Part shown: positions 49,001-61,322 of the stretch, piece by piece
How positions within the stretch are numbered: position 1 is the first letter of the stretch
How the letters are laid out: the number at the start of each line of letters is the position of its first letter
NCBI RefSeq assembly: GCF_000226095.1
Contig: NC_016474.1
Coordinates: 4,774,001 to 4,838,000, forward strand
Source: Thermothelomyces thermophilus ATCC 42464
Lineage: Eukaryota; Ascomycota; Sordariomycetes; Sordariales; Chaetomiaceae
Direction of reading: 5' to 3'
DNA: 64,000 nt
Translations under genes and position numbers: made by a program
Notes under the pieces: model-generated
The model's database searches: none
Told to the model about the DNA's origin: nothing
What the model saw: the letters and a program-made list of their open reading frames with translations, nothing else

Positions 49001-49658
49001 ACTAGAGGTTATAGTGCCGAGAGCAGCAGTCAAAGCGGAACAAATGTATATACTATATAAGAAGCTTAAAAAGGAACTTAAGTTTATTAGAACTAGGATA
49101 AAGAACTACTACAATAAACATAGGCTTAAAGGACCTTGCCTAGAGAGGGGAGACAAAGTCTACCTAATTGTACGAAACTTATAAACCAAACGACTAAGTA
49201 CAAAGCTAGACTTTAAGAAGGTCAGACCCTTCGTTATCAAAGAACGAATCTCAACATCTAACTATCGACTATTATTACCGTTATCTATATAACTACAGAT
49301 AGACGTTTTTTATATTTTACTTCTCGAACTAGCACCAAAGAACGCCAAGGTTGCTATATACATTGAAGTAAAGGACGAAGAGGAAGAATAGGACGTCAAA
49401 GAAATTCTAGATTTATATATTATTAATAGGGAACTATAATATCTAGTCAAATGGCTCGATTTTAGACTAGAAGATAACTTATAAGAACTAGTCAAGAATT
49501 TAAACTGCCCTAAGAAACTAGAACAGTTCTATTGCTAAAACCCGGATCGATTATAGGCACTAGCTCGGACAAAACGGCCAAGTCGGCCTCTAACAAATCT
49601 AGGCCTAAAGAGGACCAATCAAACAGGACGTCAGCACCCTAGGACCGTACGTCACTAA
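46029..49658 (+). pseudogene. pol: pol of A2
   Basis: 3630 nt, ATG to TAA. The RT active site YLDD is intact at 47220-47231, unlike A1 and B2. RNase H near 47,670; integrase zinc finger near 48,340, Asp sites near 48,520 and 48,715; chromodomain near 49,390-49,540. About 1209 residues, with many RIP stops. Overlaps the antisense gene by 149 nt at the 3' end. Confidence 0.85.
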
Positions 49659-50164
49659 CAACGCGTGCCTCGGAATCCCGCACCCTCCGTTCTTCTACCT
49701 CTACTTCCTCTATAGACTATATACCTTGACGAAACAGCTTGGAACCCCGCTCCTTTAAGAAACGTTTCTAGCGACGAAGACGAGCTAATCGACCGATAGC
49801 TATCTAAAGTTAAGTCTAAAGAACGAAAAGGGCCTCTTTAGCATTAGCCTCTTCTTATTCTACGTGTTTCTATTTAGATATAATCTTTGTTACTATAAAA
49901 GATTAGCTATAAATATTAAGGCGATAAGTAAGGCTATAAACAAGTGAACGCTATGTCGGAACTATTATAAGAACGACCCTAATGTATGTACTTGCTATAG
50001 CGAGAAGAGCCTGACACTATATAATAAGCCAAGTTCCACTTAAAATACTATGAATATAGTATAACGTCTATACTAGAAGAATCAATAAAAGAAGCAAGCG
50101 CGGTACGCTATTAAGATTACAAAGATCGATATTTAGAGATATAATCTGCTATCTCGTCAGTCAT
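49510..50164 (-). pseudogene. Antisense Zn2Cys6-like / coiled-coil gene of A2 (start ATG preserved)
   Basis: The only A copy with an ATG at the shared start: 50164-50162, first residues MTDEIADYIS. Cluster positions are all Tyr or changed (same x2, x6, x8, x2, x6 spacing). The intron at 49941-49893 (49 nt) starts GTTTAT and ends TTTTATAG. The spliced length is 606 nt, 202 codons with stop, an exact multiple of three. Exon 2 gives the coiled coil, an acidic stretch and a W-S-S-L-G-L-D-L segment, and ends at 49512-49510. Convergent with pol. A promoter would lie in 50165-50281, next to the 3' LTR. Confidence 0.75.
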
Positions 50165-50281
50165 TAGCAGTAAGGAAAAAGGAAAAAAAAATTACAAGGT
50201 ATACGTAGAAAAGGACATTAGTGCTATTTAAAATAGCCTAAAATGGGCTTTTAGGTCGAAAGCCTTAAAGGAAGGGCATCG

Positions 50282-50709
50282 TGTCACGGAAATATACATA
50301 TAGGACGCCGCCTGAGCTACCTCCCTGACAGGCCAATAGGACAGCAGGAATAATAGGCCAATCAGGACAGGATCACACTTAGCAAGAAATGATCCCAGCA
50401 GAGGATCACTGGCTCATGATATGAGCTAGGTAAGCTAGTACGGAGGATCACTACGACCATTAGTGATCCTAGGATTATATATACATGTAGATAGTCACTC
50501 GTTATAGTGGACTCTAGGAGTTTACCAGTGATAGTAACTTATAATCATAGTACTTATACCAAGTATCGTTGACTACTGTGAGAGATAACTCTAGTGTTAT
50601 TATAAACCCTTTGGCTTTACCGAATCCCTTAGACGACCTGTACGCTTGTCCTGCTTGATCTATCTTTGTCTGAACCCTTTTAGAAGAAGTCTGAGTTAGG
50701 TTTGTTATA
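50282..50709 (+). repeat. 3' LTR of A2
   Basis: 428 bp, TGTCACGG to GTTTGTTATA, followed by the TTCCT duplication. Confidence 0.92.
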
Positions 50710-52428
50710 TTCCTACTATATATAGACTATAGGTATTCTAATGCTAAAGTAGGAGTGTTTCTTCTAGTAGCTTCCCTATATATACTTGTTTTTTCCGCGG
50801 TTTATATATATAAACTAGTATTTTAGGTTCTATATATTATTACTAAGTTACTAGTCATTAAGGTACTTAGTATAGCTATTAGGCCCATTATATATTATAG
50901 GCTATCCTCCTTTAATAGTTTCTATAACACGTTAGAGTTCCTTCGTTTCGTCCCTTATCTTATCGCTCTACTAGGTAAGTCGAGTTAAGCATCTATCCCA
51001 TTTATATAGTTCCATGTTAAGTTAGAAAACTTTATTACAATACTATTCGATTTATTCTTAGAGGAATAGAACATTAGGTCCAGGTCTTTCGATTCCTTAG
51101 GTATCGGTTGTCTACAATCTATCCTACCTCTATATAACTATGAAACCCCACTACCTCAAGGCTAGGAGAATCGAAATTAATGGTATATATTCTCTTACTA
51201 TGTCCCATTTGGCAAGACCTGTGTCTAGGTCTATAGTGACTAGTTCGGAGTACGGTGCTTATTTGTCTTTACCGTTACCGTCATATCTAAGACTATCTGT
51301 GTTACTACCCCTATCTTTATAACTTATAGCCGCTACTTCGATAATATCCTTAGTAGTTTTATCGATAACTGTAATTTCCTTTCTAGGGACTGTCTTCTAC
51401 TCTTTCTTTAGGCTTCGACATTCTCGTTTATAGTGCCCTTTCTTTCTATAGTTATAGTAAGTAATATTGGACTTGTCTTTGGTTGTCTTCTTCCGGTCCT
51501 ACTTCTATATTATATCTATATCTATAGCTCTAAAGTATATCCTATATAAGGTATTAACATATACTCGCTTTTTCTTATCGTTAGCCTTAACTATAGTTCT
51601 ATTTATTTAACCTCATTTCTACTACTCTTATATATAGAGTCGATTATCGATTTTAATAGCCTATACGATATATTTATCTAGAGTCTTAGGCTAATTATAC
51701 TTATATAGCTTATCTTTAACCTTTTCCTTTAAGCCATTATAGAATAGTTATATTAATGCCTTATTATTAAGCTAAGACTTAAGTATATCCTATCTAAACT
51801 ATATAATATAGGAAGCTATTAATTTAGTCTATTAGAGATTAGTAAGTCTTTCTTACATATAAACCTTCTCGTCTTTATCGCTAAAAATCTTCTAAAGCTC
51901 TTCTTTAAAATGGTTATAAGATCAAAAGACTGCCTATATAAACACGTCTCGGTCGTCTTCGTCTTCTTTAGTAAGGTAGTCGTTCTATATAGGCTTGAAC
52001 CATCCAAGTGCCTTGCCCTCTAATCTTATAGCTATATAGAGAACTTTAGCTTTATTATCCGGAAACTTGTCGTCATTAAGCTAGAAGTAGGATTAAAGGT
52101 TTATTAAGAATCCTATAAGATCCTCCTTATTTCCTCTATATTTGCTAGGTAGTTTAATCTTAATATAGCTCGCTTTAGTGCCCTTAAGTACCTTAATTTT
52201 AGCGTAGGCCTCGTTAACCAGTTTCTATAAGTACTTTTCGCCATTCTCGAGTTCCTTAATTCGAGCTTGAGCAGTCTTATCTCTCTAGTCTAACTCCTAG
52301 ATTTGCTAATAGAGTTAACCAAGCTAGGTAAGCAGCTATTTAGCTATAACATTAGTAGCTATATTAATATCGAGGTCAAAGTCACCTCCGTTCTAAACTA
52401 TAATAGAACAAAGGGAGTAATAGCAATA

Positions 52429-52856
52429 TATAACAAACCTAACTCAGACTTCTTCTAAAAGGGTTTAGACGAAGGTAGATTAAGCGGGACAAGCAGGCAG
52501 GTTGTCTAAGGGATTTGGTAAAGCTAAAGGGTTTATAACAATACTAGAGTTATCTCTTATAGTAATTAGCAATGCTTGGTATAAGTATTATAATTATAGG
52601 TTGCTATCACTAGTAAACTCCTAGAGTCTACTATAACGAGTGACTATCTATATATATATATAATCCTAGGATCACTAGTAGTCGTGGTAATCCTCTATAT
52701 TAGCTTACCTAGCTTATGTTGTAAGCTAGTGATCCTCTGCTAGGATCATTTGTTGCTAAGTATGATCCTGTCCTAATTAGTCTATCATTCCTTTGGCTTA
52801 ATTGGCCTGTTTGTGCTAGTGGCTCGGGCGGCATCTGTATATATATTTCTGTAACA
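52429..52856 (-). repeat. 5' LTR of A3
   Basis: 428 bp reversed A-type LTR. On its minus strand it carries AGTGATAGCAA (52611-52601). The element's PBS lies just outside at 52426-52416. Followed on the plus strand by the CTTAG target copy. Confidence 0.92.
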
Positions 52857-54177
52857 CTTAGCTAGAACCTATTACTCTTCTTCTTTTACTAAGACTCTTA
52901 AGTAGTTAATAGGTAGGTTTGGATTTCCTTAATCTTATTATTACTTAGGTTGTCTATCTGGTTATAGAAATACCTACCTCTATCTAAAGATTTATAGCTA
53001 ACTTTGCCCTTATTAATCCGAAGCTTATATAAGGTATCTATGAGCCTGTTAACGATCTTATCAAAGGTAGTATCTCTCTAGGCAGATAAACCTAAAGGAC
53101 TCTCCTATATCTAGGGAGCTAAAGGGCTTTTCTTAATAGTCTAGCTTATCTATAGCTTAACCTTTCCTCCTTTTGGATCTAGCTTATACTATACTAACCT
53201 AGTATTAACTCCCTTATATAGATACTCCTATATAAAGTTATAGAAGTCCTCTTACTCTATATTATTAACCTCTAAGTCACCCTTCTTATAGACTTAAAGA
53301 CCAGTCTAGAGAGCTAGGGTAAATCTATCCTATACCTTCTAGATAGCTAATAACTAATAGACCACTTTCTTTTTCTTTAGCACTTAGGTAAGCAAGATAT
53401 TAACATACTCTAGGTAGTCGTAGATAGACTTGGCCAAATCTATATACTAGGAATCTAGAAGATGCTCTAGCTCCTAAGTAGATGTTTCTTAATAAGAGTT
53501 ATTCTACTTCTAGCATTCTTTAATAGTAGCTTCAAAGGTAGCCTAGTTCTTTTTCTTCGACTCTAGCTATTAATTAAGGATTTCTTAAAGGTCGTCTATA
53601 TATTACTACTTAAAGTAAAAGATCTTATTATTATTATCTCTACTAAAGATCTTATAAGCCTTTATAAAACGCTTAAGGTATTTAGTAATATTATAATTAG
53701 AAAAGAGACTAGGTAATCCCTTATCTATTAATAAAGGAAATATAACCTAAATAACTTTAGTAAGCCTATTTACCATAATATTTGCTTAAGTATAACACTT
53801 AACTTTTAAGTCTAAAGTAAGGTTTCTAAACTCTAGTAATTAAGGTAATTTTAAAGGTATCCTTCCTAATAAGGTTTTAATATACCTAGATATAAGAGGC
53901 ATTAAGAGTAGCAATTCTAATTAAGGTATTTACTAAACTAATAAGAAGAGTAATACCTAAGGTTATTATTCTTAATTATATCTTCCTATTTAAATAACTT
54001 TCTTAAAGATAACTCTTCTATCTAAGTAGTTAATCTAGGAAGCCTTTCTCCTTTCTTTTAAATCTTCCTATAACTAGTAAGATCAAATGTAAACTTAGTC
54101 TACTACTTTTACTCCTTCAAAGTATACCTAATAAAGCTATTTCTAAACCTTTAGATAAGAGATACCTTATAATAATA

Positions 54178-54625
54178 TGTCACGGATAAGCACATAGGCG
54201 GCCTGGCAGGCTGTAGCTAGGACACGGGACATTCCGACAGCCAATCACTCGACGGACCAATCAGAAGATTATTACTGCCAAGACTAAGGTCTTCACTAGT
54301 AATAATAACATATCACCGTCAACAACGCAGAATCACGAAGTGAAAGGAGAAGTAGTACTAGTGATAACTATTAAAGAAGGACAGACTATTATATATATAT
54401 AGCTAGCTAGTCACTCATTATAGTAGACTCTAGGAGTTCGCTAGTAGTAACAATTATAATTACAGTACTTATACCAAGCATTGCTAATTACTATAAGAGA
54501 TAACTCTAAGTGTTGTTATAAACCCCTTAGCTTTACCGAATCCCTTAGACGACCTGCCTACTTGTCCTGCTTCACCTACCTCCGTCTAGACCCTTTTAGA
54601 AGAAGTCTAAGTTAGGTTCGTTACA
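54178..54625 (+). repeat. 5' LTR of B2
   Basis: 448 bp, TGTCACGG to TTACA. TATATATATATA upstream of AGTAGTAACAA, the putative R start. The PBS TTATTACCACT is at 54628-54638. Confidence 0.92.
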
Positions 54626-54652
54626 CGTTATTACCACTCCCTTTGTTCTATC

Positions 54653-57088
54653 ATGGTTCAGAACGGAGGTGACTTCGACCTCGACACCGACATAGCTACC
54701 GACGTCATGGCCGAATAATTACTCGCTCAGCTTAGTCAACTCTAGCAGCAGATCTAGGAGTTAGACTAGAGAGACAAGGCTACTTAAGCTCGAATCAAGG
54801 AACTCGAGAACCGCGAAAAGTACTTGCAGAAGTTGGTTAACGAGGCCTATACCAAAATCGAGGCACTCGAGGGCGCCAAAGCGAAGTGTATTAAGATCGA
54901 ACTACCTGGCAAATATAGAGGAACTAAGGAGGATCTTGTAGGATTCTTGACAAATCTCTAATCCTACTTCTGGCTTAATGATAACAAGTTTCTAGACGAA
55001 AAAGCCAAAGTCCTTTACATAGTTATAAGACTAGAGGGCAAGGCACTTAGATAGTTCGAGCTGACGTAGAATAACTATCTCACTAAGGAAGACGAAGACG
55101 ACCAAGACGCGTTTACGTAGGCAGTCTTCCGATCTTACGACCGTTTCGAAGAAGAGCTTCGAAAGGTTTTTAGCAATAAGGACAAGAAGATTTATACGTA
55201 AGAAAGACTTGCTAATCTCCGATAGACTAAGTTAGTAGCCTCCTATGCCGTATAGTTTAGATAGGACATACTTAAGTCTTAGCTTAATAACGAGGCGTTA
55301 ATGTAATTGTTCTATAACAGCTTAAAGGAAAAGGTCAAGGACAAGCTATACAAGTACGACTAGCCTAAGACCCTAGACAAATACATTATACAGGCCATTA
55401 GAATCGATGATCGACTCTATATACGAGAGTAATAAAAATAAGGTCAAATAAACGGAACCACGGTTAAGGCTAACGATAAGAAAAAGCGAGCGTACGTCAA
55501 TACCTTATATAGGACATACCCCAGAGCTATAGATATAGACATAGCATAGAAGTAGGACTAGAAGAAGACGACTAAAGACAAGTCCAATGTTACCTATTAT
55601 AACTACAGAAAGAAAGGGCACTATAAGTAAAAATATCATAACCTAAAGAAAGAGTAGAAGATAGTCCCTAGAAAGGAAATTATAACTATTGATAAAACTA
55701 CTAAGGACGTTATCAAAGTAGTAGCTACGAGTTACAAAGACAGGGGCAATAATATAGATAGTCTCGGACATGACAATAATAGTAAAGACAAACAAGCACC
55801 GTACTCCGAACTAGTCACTATAGACCTAGAGACAAGTCTTGCCGAATGGGACATGGTAGGAGAACATATACCGCTAGCTTCGATTCTCCTAGTCTTAAGG
55901 CAGTAGGGTTTTACGGTTATGTAGAGGCAGGATGGATTATAGACAACCGACACCTAAGGAATTAAAAGACCTGGACCTAATGTTCTATTCCTTTAGGAAC
56001 AAATTGAATAGTACTGTAACGAAGTTTTTTGGCTTAATACGGAACTACACGAATAGGACAGGCGCTTGATTTGACTTACCTAGTAGAGCGATAGAATAAG
56101 GGACAAAATAAGGGAACTCTAACATATTATAGAAACTATTAAAGGAGAATAGCCTATGACATACGATAGGCCTAATAGCTATACTAAGTATCTTGACGGC
56201 TAATAACTTAGTAACGACGTACGGAACCTAGAATACTAGTTTATACACGCGAACCGTAGAAAAGACAAGCGTATATAGGAAAGCTACTAGAAGAAATACT
56301 CCTATGTTAGCACTAGAGTACCTACGGTCTATGTATAATGGGAAGGATTCGGGAAAGAATTCTAATACCTCCTAGGCAATGCTATACGACTATACCCTTG
56401 ACATAAGGCACATGTGTAAGTGCCCTAGTTCTAGTATATAGCACACAAATGCTAATACTACTTCTATAACAAATTCGAAAACAATCACTGGCCGACCCGA
56501 TAAGGAAATGAGGACGGAAGCTTATACCCTATAGAATAGGTCTACGATGTAGGAAACAGAGCGGCCGAATTGCTCTAGAAGATCGAAGCCCGTAATTTAG
56601 AAAGCATTACGATAGTTCTAAGACGAGCCTAGCCTAGGTACTACGGAACCGGACGAGATATATAAGACTTGTGCTAGAGTAACGATTGCCTCTATCACGC
56701 GGAAGAAAAGAAATTACAAATTCGGGAGCTTTAGACGAAGCTATAGCACGTACGATGGAAAGCGGAACGGACCCAATGGTAGGAAGCTACAAGCACTTAA
56801 TAGCTTACGGAAATGAGCACGATCGACGAAGCCACTATCAGCCAAATAACCAAAGAGGTTAGCACTGACCTAGGAAACGGGTTAGGGCCCTTCAAGGGGC
56901 CTAGAAACCATTAACGCCCGTGTAGCGGCAAGTGGTAGCGTAGTATAGGAGGAACTAGCATAAGAGACCACTATATTAAGACCTCCCGGCAGAAACATAG
57001 GAAATCGCTACAATCTTTGGACGACGGTGGCAAGACAAGCGATTATAGATAATAGCATAGTAGAAACAGCACAAAATGCTTGTACTAG
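54653..57088 (+). pseudogene. gag: gag of B2 (812 codons including stop)
   Basis: ATG at 54653-54655, first residues MVQNGGDFDLD, to the TAG at 57086-57088. Coiled N-terminal stretch, capsid-like domain about residues 80-280, zinc knuckle at 55595-55640 (Y-x2-Y-x-K-K-G-H form). A ~480-residue Glu/Gln/Arg-rich extension follows, with E-L-L-Q-K-I-E-A-R-type heptads near 56,560. The stop overlaps the pol ATG by 13 nt in the -1 frame. Translation of pol might occur by termination-reinitiation or -1 frameshifting; the sequence alone does not decide. Several RIP stops; the first falls at codon 22. Confidence 0.85.
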
Positions 57089-60000
57089 TGGATAGTAGAG
57101 CAGAGATGAATCTGATTTCGCCGACACTTGTAAATTAGCTACAGATACCCTAGAGAATGAAGTGGAAGCATGGTATAGTCAAAGGGCCATTTCTAACGTA
57201 ATAGGTACGTAGGGAGACCAAACTAATCGATATTACTATGGTAGGAAAGACTATAGTAGTTATATTTAGTATTATAGATATAGGCAACGATAAAGATATA
57301 ATATTAGGGTTACTATAGTATGAAGACTATGACCTAGACATTAGCTAGAAGAATAGTAGCTACCTATAACCCTAAACAGAGTTGTATTCGACTAGCGAGA
57401 TAGGGAGCACGCAAGGATCACGAGCAGACGATGCTCAAGGAAAGGCATGTCTTACGGATCTACTACAAGAGACGGACAGTGGCAGGCAGACTACTACAGA
57501 CTCTAGAAGAGGCGGTATAACGATACCAACGTTACGATAGGAGGAACGAGCTAAATCGCTAATAGCTGTTCTCTCCGTTAACGAATGTAGAGCACTATAA
57601 TTAGAGTAGTAGGTTGAGATAGGAGAAATCGCTAGCATCGCTATAGACAGAACTAAGTTTATATACTACTAGAAAACCGAGAGACGAGACAAGACTAGGG
57701 AAGTACCGAAGGAATATAAAGGATACCTAGCATTCGAACCGAAACATCTAGAAGGACTACCAGAACACGGCCTATAGGATTACAAGATCAAGCTTAAGGA
57801 AAGAGCATGACTAAAGTTCTTTAAGATTTACTATACGAGCTAGATATAGAACGAAGAACTTAAGCGATATTTGGAGGAGAACCTTCGAAGAGGATATATC
57901 TGCCCGTCGATATCGCTAGCAGGCTACCTAATCCTGTTTGTACCTAAGAAAGACGGAAAGCTACGGTTATATATCGACTATTAGCAACTTAACGAATAGA
58001 CCGTGAAAAACCGATACCTGTTACTACTAATCTTACAGCTCCGAGATTAGTTAGCAGGAGCCTAATATTTCACGCGTCTTGACTTGCCATCGGCCTATAA
58101 CTATATATAGATCAAAGAAGGCAACGAGTGGAAAACGGCCTTTAGGACACCCTATAGCCACTATAAGTACCTCGTTATGCCATTCGGACTTACAAACGCG
58201 CTGGTAACGTTCCAAGCCCTGATTGATCAAGCTATCCGACCCTTTCTTGACAAATTTGTAGTATATTATCTCGACAATATACTTATCTTCTCCAAGACGA
58301 TAGACGAACACCGGAAGTACGTAAAAGTAATACTAGACGCGCTACACGTGTATAAGCTATTAGTCAACAAGGAAAAGAGCAAATTCCATGTTAGGAAGAC
58401 AGTCTTTTTAGGATACGAAATATCCCTAGGACAAATCCGGATAGAACCTTTAAAGATTAAAGCTATTAAGAATTGGCTACGACCGATGTTAGTTATGGAA
58501 GTACAAAGCTTCATCAGATTTATAAACTTCTATCAAATGTTCATTAGGAACTTTAGAGCGATTATATAACCTTTACACGAACTTACCAAGAAGAATGCTA
58601 AATTCTAATAGGAAGAGCAACATAAGCAAGCATTTATATAGATCTATAATACCATTACTAAAGATCTAGTGCTAATACTGCCAGACCCTAAGAAGCCATT
58701 CGAGGTAGAAACGGACGCTTTAGACTATGCCATCGGAGGACAATTAGGACAACGAGACGGACAAGGAAAGCTATATCCTACAGCCTTCTTTTCAAAGAAG
58801 CTCGACGGACTACGTCTTAATTATCTGATCTACAACAAGGAACTACTTACGATTATCAAAGCTTTCAAGGAATGGTAACTATACCTTAGTGGTATAATTA
58901 AACCAGTACAAGTGTATATAGATTACAAGAACCTACGATACTTTACGACGACGAAGGAGCTTAACAGACGACAAATACAATAGGCAGAACTCCTCGCGGA
59001 ATTCAACTTTGAGATTTGCTACAAGAAGGGCAAAGAGAACGTACGAGCAGATATCTTAAGCCGACAAACGGATCATACGGAAGGACAAACGGGAATAATA
59101 CCACCGTTGTTCAAGGAACAAACAGACAGAACGCTATATCACGAAACGTAGACACCCGTAGAAGATAATCTACTTGACTCGTTCCTAGAATGCTACACAA
59201 TCTTTCGAGAAGAAAGGATTAACAAGGCATAATATCAAGTAGCACCCAGACTACTAGTACCTAACGGAGTAGAAGAAAGAGATGGGAAACTCTGGTACCG
59301 AGGCAAAGCGTATATCTACGACAAAGATCAATAGCTATAGATGATTCGAGAACTCTACGAGTCGAAACTCGGAGGACACAAAGGAGTTACGAAGACTGTC
59401 GCACAAGTCAAGAAATACTACGACTTTCTATAGTTAACGGTACGAGTTAAGGAAGTTATACGGAACTACGACATCTACAATTGGAGCAAAACGGCATGAC
59501 ACAAGCTATATAGGCTACTTTAGCCACTACTAATAGCTAACAAACTATAGAGTTTAGTCATGATAGACTTTATTATAAAGCTGCCGGAATCTAAGGATAT
59601 AGCTATAGGAGTGACCTATAACAGTATTCTTACTATAGTAGATCACCTAACTAAGTAGGTATACTTCTTTCCCTACAAGGAGTCCTAGATAGTGGAATAG
59701 TTAGTAGATATGATCTATTGGCAAGTTACATTAGTATATGCTTAGCTATAAGAATAGATTACCAACAGAGACACTAAGTTCGTATCGAAGTTCTAGCAAG
59801 CGTTAATGCAACGATTAGGCATTAATAGTAAGCTATTAATAGCATATCACCTACAGATTGATAGACAAACAGAGTAACTAAACCAAGTTATTAAGTAGTA
59901 CCTCCGCTCTTATATTAACTACTAGCAAAATGACTAGGTCATACTGTTACTAATAATATAACTCGCTTATAATACGACGCTAATAGAAACGACTAAAGTT

Positions 60001-60630
60001 ACACCGTTCTTCGCGAACTATAGATATAAAGCAGACCTTAGGCAAGGACCAGAGGTCACAGTGCTAAGAGCAGCAGTCAAAGTAGAACAAATATATATAC
60101 TATATAAAAAGCTTAAAAAGGAACTCGAGTTTGTCAAGACCAGAATGAAGAACTATTACGACAAACACAGGCTCGAGGGACCTTGCCTAGAGAGGGGAGA
60201 CAAAGTCTACTTAATTACACGGAACTTACAAACCAAATAACCAAGCACAAAGCTAGACTTCAAGAAGGTCAGACCCTTCGTTATTAAAGAACGAATTTCG
60301 ACATCTAACTACTAACTATCGTTATCGTCATCTATACGACTATAGACAGATATTTTTCATATTTCACTTCTCGAACTAGCACCAAAGAACGCCAAGGTTG
60401 CTACGCACATCGAAGCAAAGGACAAAGAGGAAGAATAGGACGTCAAAGAAATTCTAGATTTATATATTATTAATAGGGAACTATAGTACCTAGTCAAATG
60501 GCTTAATTTCAGACTAGAAGACAACTCATAGGAGCTAGTCAAGAATTTAAACTGCCCTAAGAAACTAGAACAGTTCTACCGGCAGAACCTAGATCGACCA
60601 AAGGAAAACCTAGGACAGAACCAAAGATAG
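57076..60630 (+). pseudogene. pol: pol of B2 (protease-RT-RNase H-integrase-chromodomain)
   Basis: 3555 nt, ATG to TAG, no indels. Protease: L-V-D-S-R-A at codons 4-9 (R is Gly in the usual DSG/DTG; G to R is a RIP-type change). RT: MPFGLTNA near 58177 and Y-Y-L-D-N-I-L at about 58264-58284, the second catalytic Asp mutated to Asn. RNase H: V-E-T-D-A near 58708 with N-K-E-L-L near 58833. Integrase: zinc finger near 59,370-59,480, I-D-F near 59,562, T-N-R-D-T-K-F near 59,757, Q-T-E near 59,868. The L-E-R-G-D-K-V-Y stretch near 60,190 belongs to the GPY/F-like module; the chromodomain is at about 60,430-60,590. Fewer stops than other copies but still dead. The last 74 nt overlap the antisense gene. 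Confidence 0.9.
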
Positions 60631-61195
60631 CGCCCCAGTCGACAGCATCGACGGCATCATTAATCTGTAACGAGGGCATAGCAGGCGTCTCTTGCCGCTT
60701 AACCTCCTCTAACTTGTCTAAGGTCGATAGACTATACGCCACTATATCGGCACCTTTCTCTACCAAAAACTCCTTTTACTAACGAAGACGCCAGAGCTAT
60801 ATAAGCTTTTCGGATAACTTATACTAGGCCTCTTTTAGATAGCATTAGGATTTATCTAGCTCAAGTTCGGCATGACGTTTAGCATCTTTAATATGATGCT
60901 GCTCCTAAAGAATGCGATCTACTAGAATGAATATTAGGAATTACAGTAAAAAAAAAAAAAAAAAAAAAAAAAAGGAAACAAGCTTATAGGAAGAAAGCAG
61001 GATGCTAGAGCTATTATAAGAATGATCTTGACAAATATAGGCCTCGTAACGCTTTATATACGCAATCATTTTATAAACAAGGCCTTATAACACGTACCAA
61101 GAGCAAGGCATAACAACAAAACCGTTCTTAGCGATATTCTAAGCAAGGGAAGCACGGTAACGTGTAGAATACGACTTCCGTTTCTCTATTAGCAT
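60557..61195 (-). pseudogene. Antisense Zn2Cys6-like / coiled-coil gene of B2, full length
   Basis: The ATG at 61195-61193 starts exon 1, with the zinc-cluster region at the same spacing as B1 and most Cys codons read as Tyr. The intron at 60987-60922 (66 nt) has its GT changed to AT, contains a 26-base poly-T run (plus-strand A, 60948-60973) and ends TTCTAG. Exon 2 joins in phase: a Lys/Glu/Leu-rich coiled coil, a V-E-K-G-A-D-I-V segment and an L-S-T-L-D-K-L-E-E heptad. It then runs through D-A-V-D-W-G to the end V-L-V-S-stop (60559-60557). The spliced length is 573 nt, 191 codons. The C-terminal 69 codons are fully open. Same family as the A gene: identical last residues and intron position relative to the two domains. 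Confidence 0.78.
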
Positions 61196-61322
61196 TTTAT
61201 TAGCATGGCGACTATGATATAGAAATAGGGAGAATGTAGTACTTATAAGCAAAGGGTTATTAGCACTATTTGAAACGACCTAAGAGGGCTTTCAGGTTAA
61301 AAGCCTTAAAGGAGGGGCATCG

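Larger units (their letters stand above)
43153..50709 (+). mobile_element. Element A2: family-A chromovirus, complete, inserted in A3
   Basis: LTRs 43153-43580 and 50282-50709, both 428 bp. Target duplication TTCCT at 43148-43152 and 50710-50714. The interior is collinear with A1 and A3. Gag has a net 2-nt deletion; pol and the antisense gene are full length. Confidence 0.95.
34937..52401 (-). pseudogene. gag: gag of A3, interrupted by B1 and A2
   Basis: Three pieces: 52401-50715 (1687 nt), 43152-42582 (571 nt) and 35114-34937 (178 nt). They sum to 2436 nt, exactly the gag length of A1, B1 and B2. The start codon reads ATA (52401-52399). A2 inserted within the C-terminal extension at TTCCT and B1 further downstream at GTTAA. 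RIP stops throughout. Confidence 0.85.
30272..52856 (-). mobile_element. Element A3: family-A chromovirus, minus strand, host of B1 and A2
   Basis: LTRs 30272-30699 and 52429-52856, both 428 bp. Target duplication CTTGG (30267-30271) and CTTAG (52857-52861), differing by one RIP-type transition. The interior is interrupted by B1 (35115-42576) and A2 (43153-50709), both in gag. After removal of the insertions and one copy of each duplication the element is 7556 bp, close to A2 (7557 bp), and gag is exactly 2436 nt. Confidence 0.95.

Noticed and set aside
58051-58311. Minus-strand open frames over RT of B2 (58051-58311 and 58266-58514)
   Set aside because: They are shadows of the plus-strand RT, which has clear motifs; no independent support.
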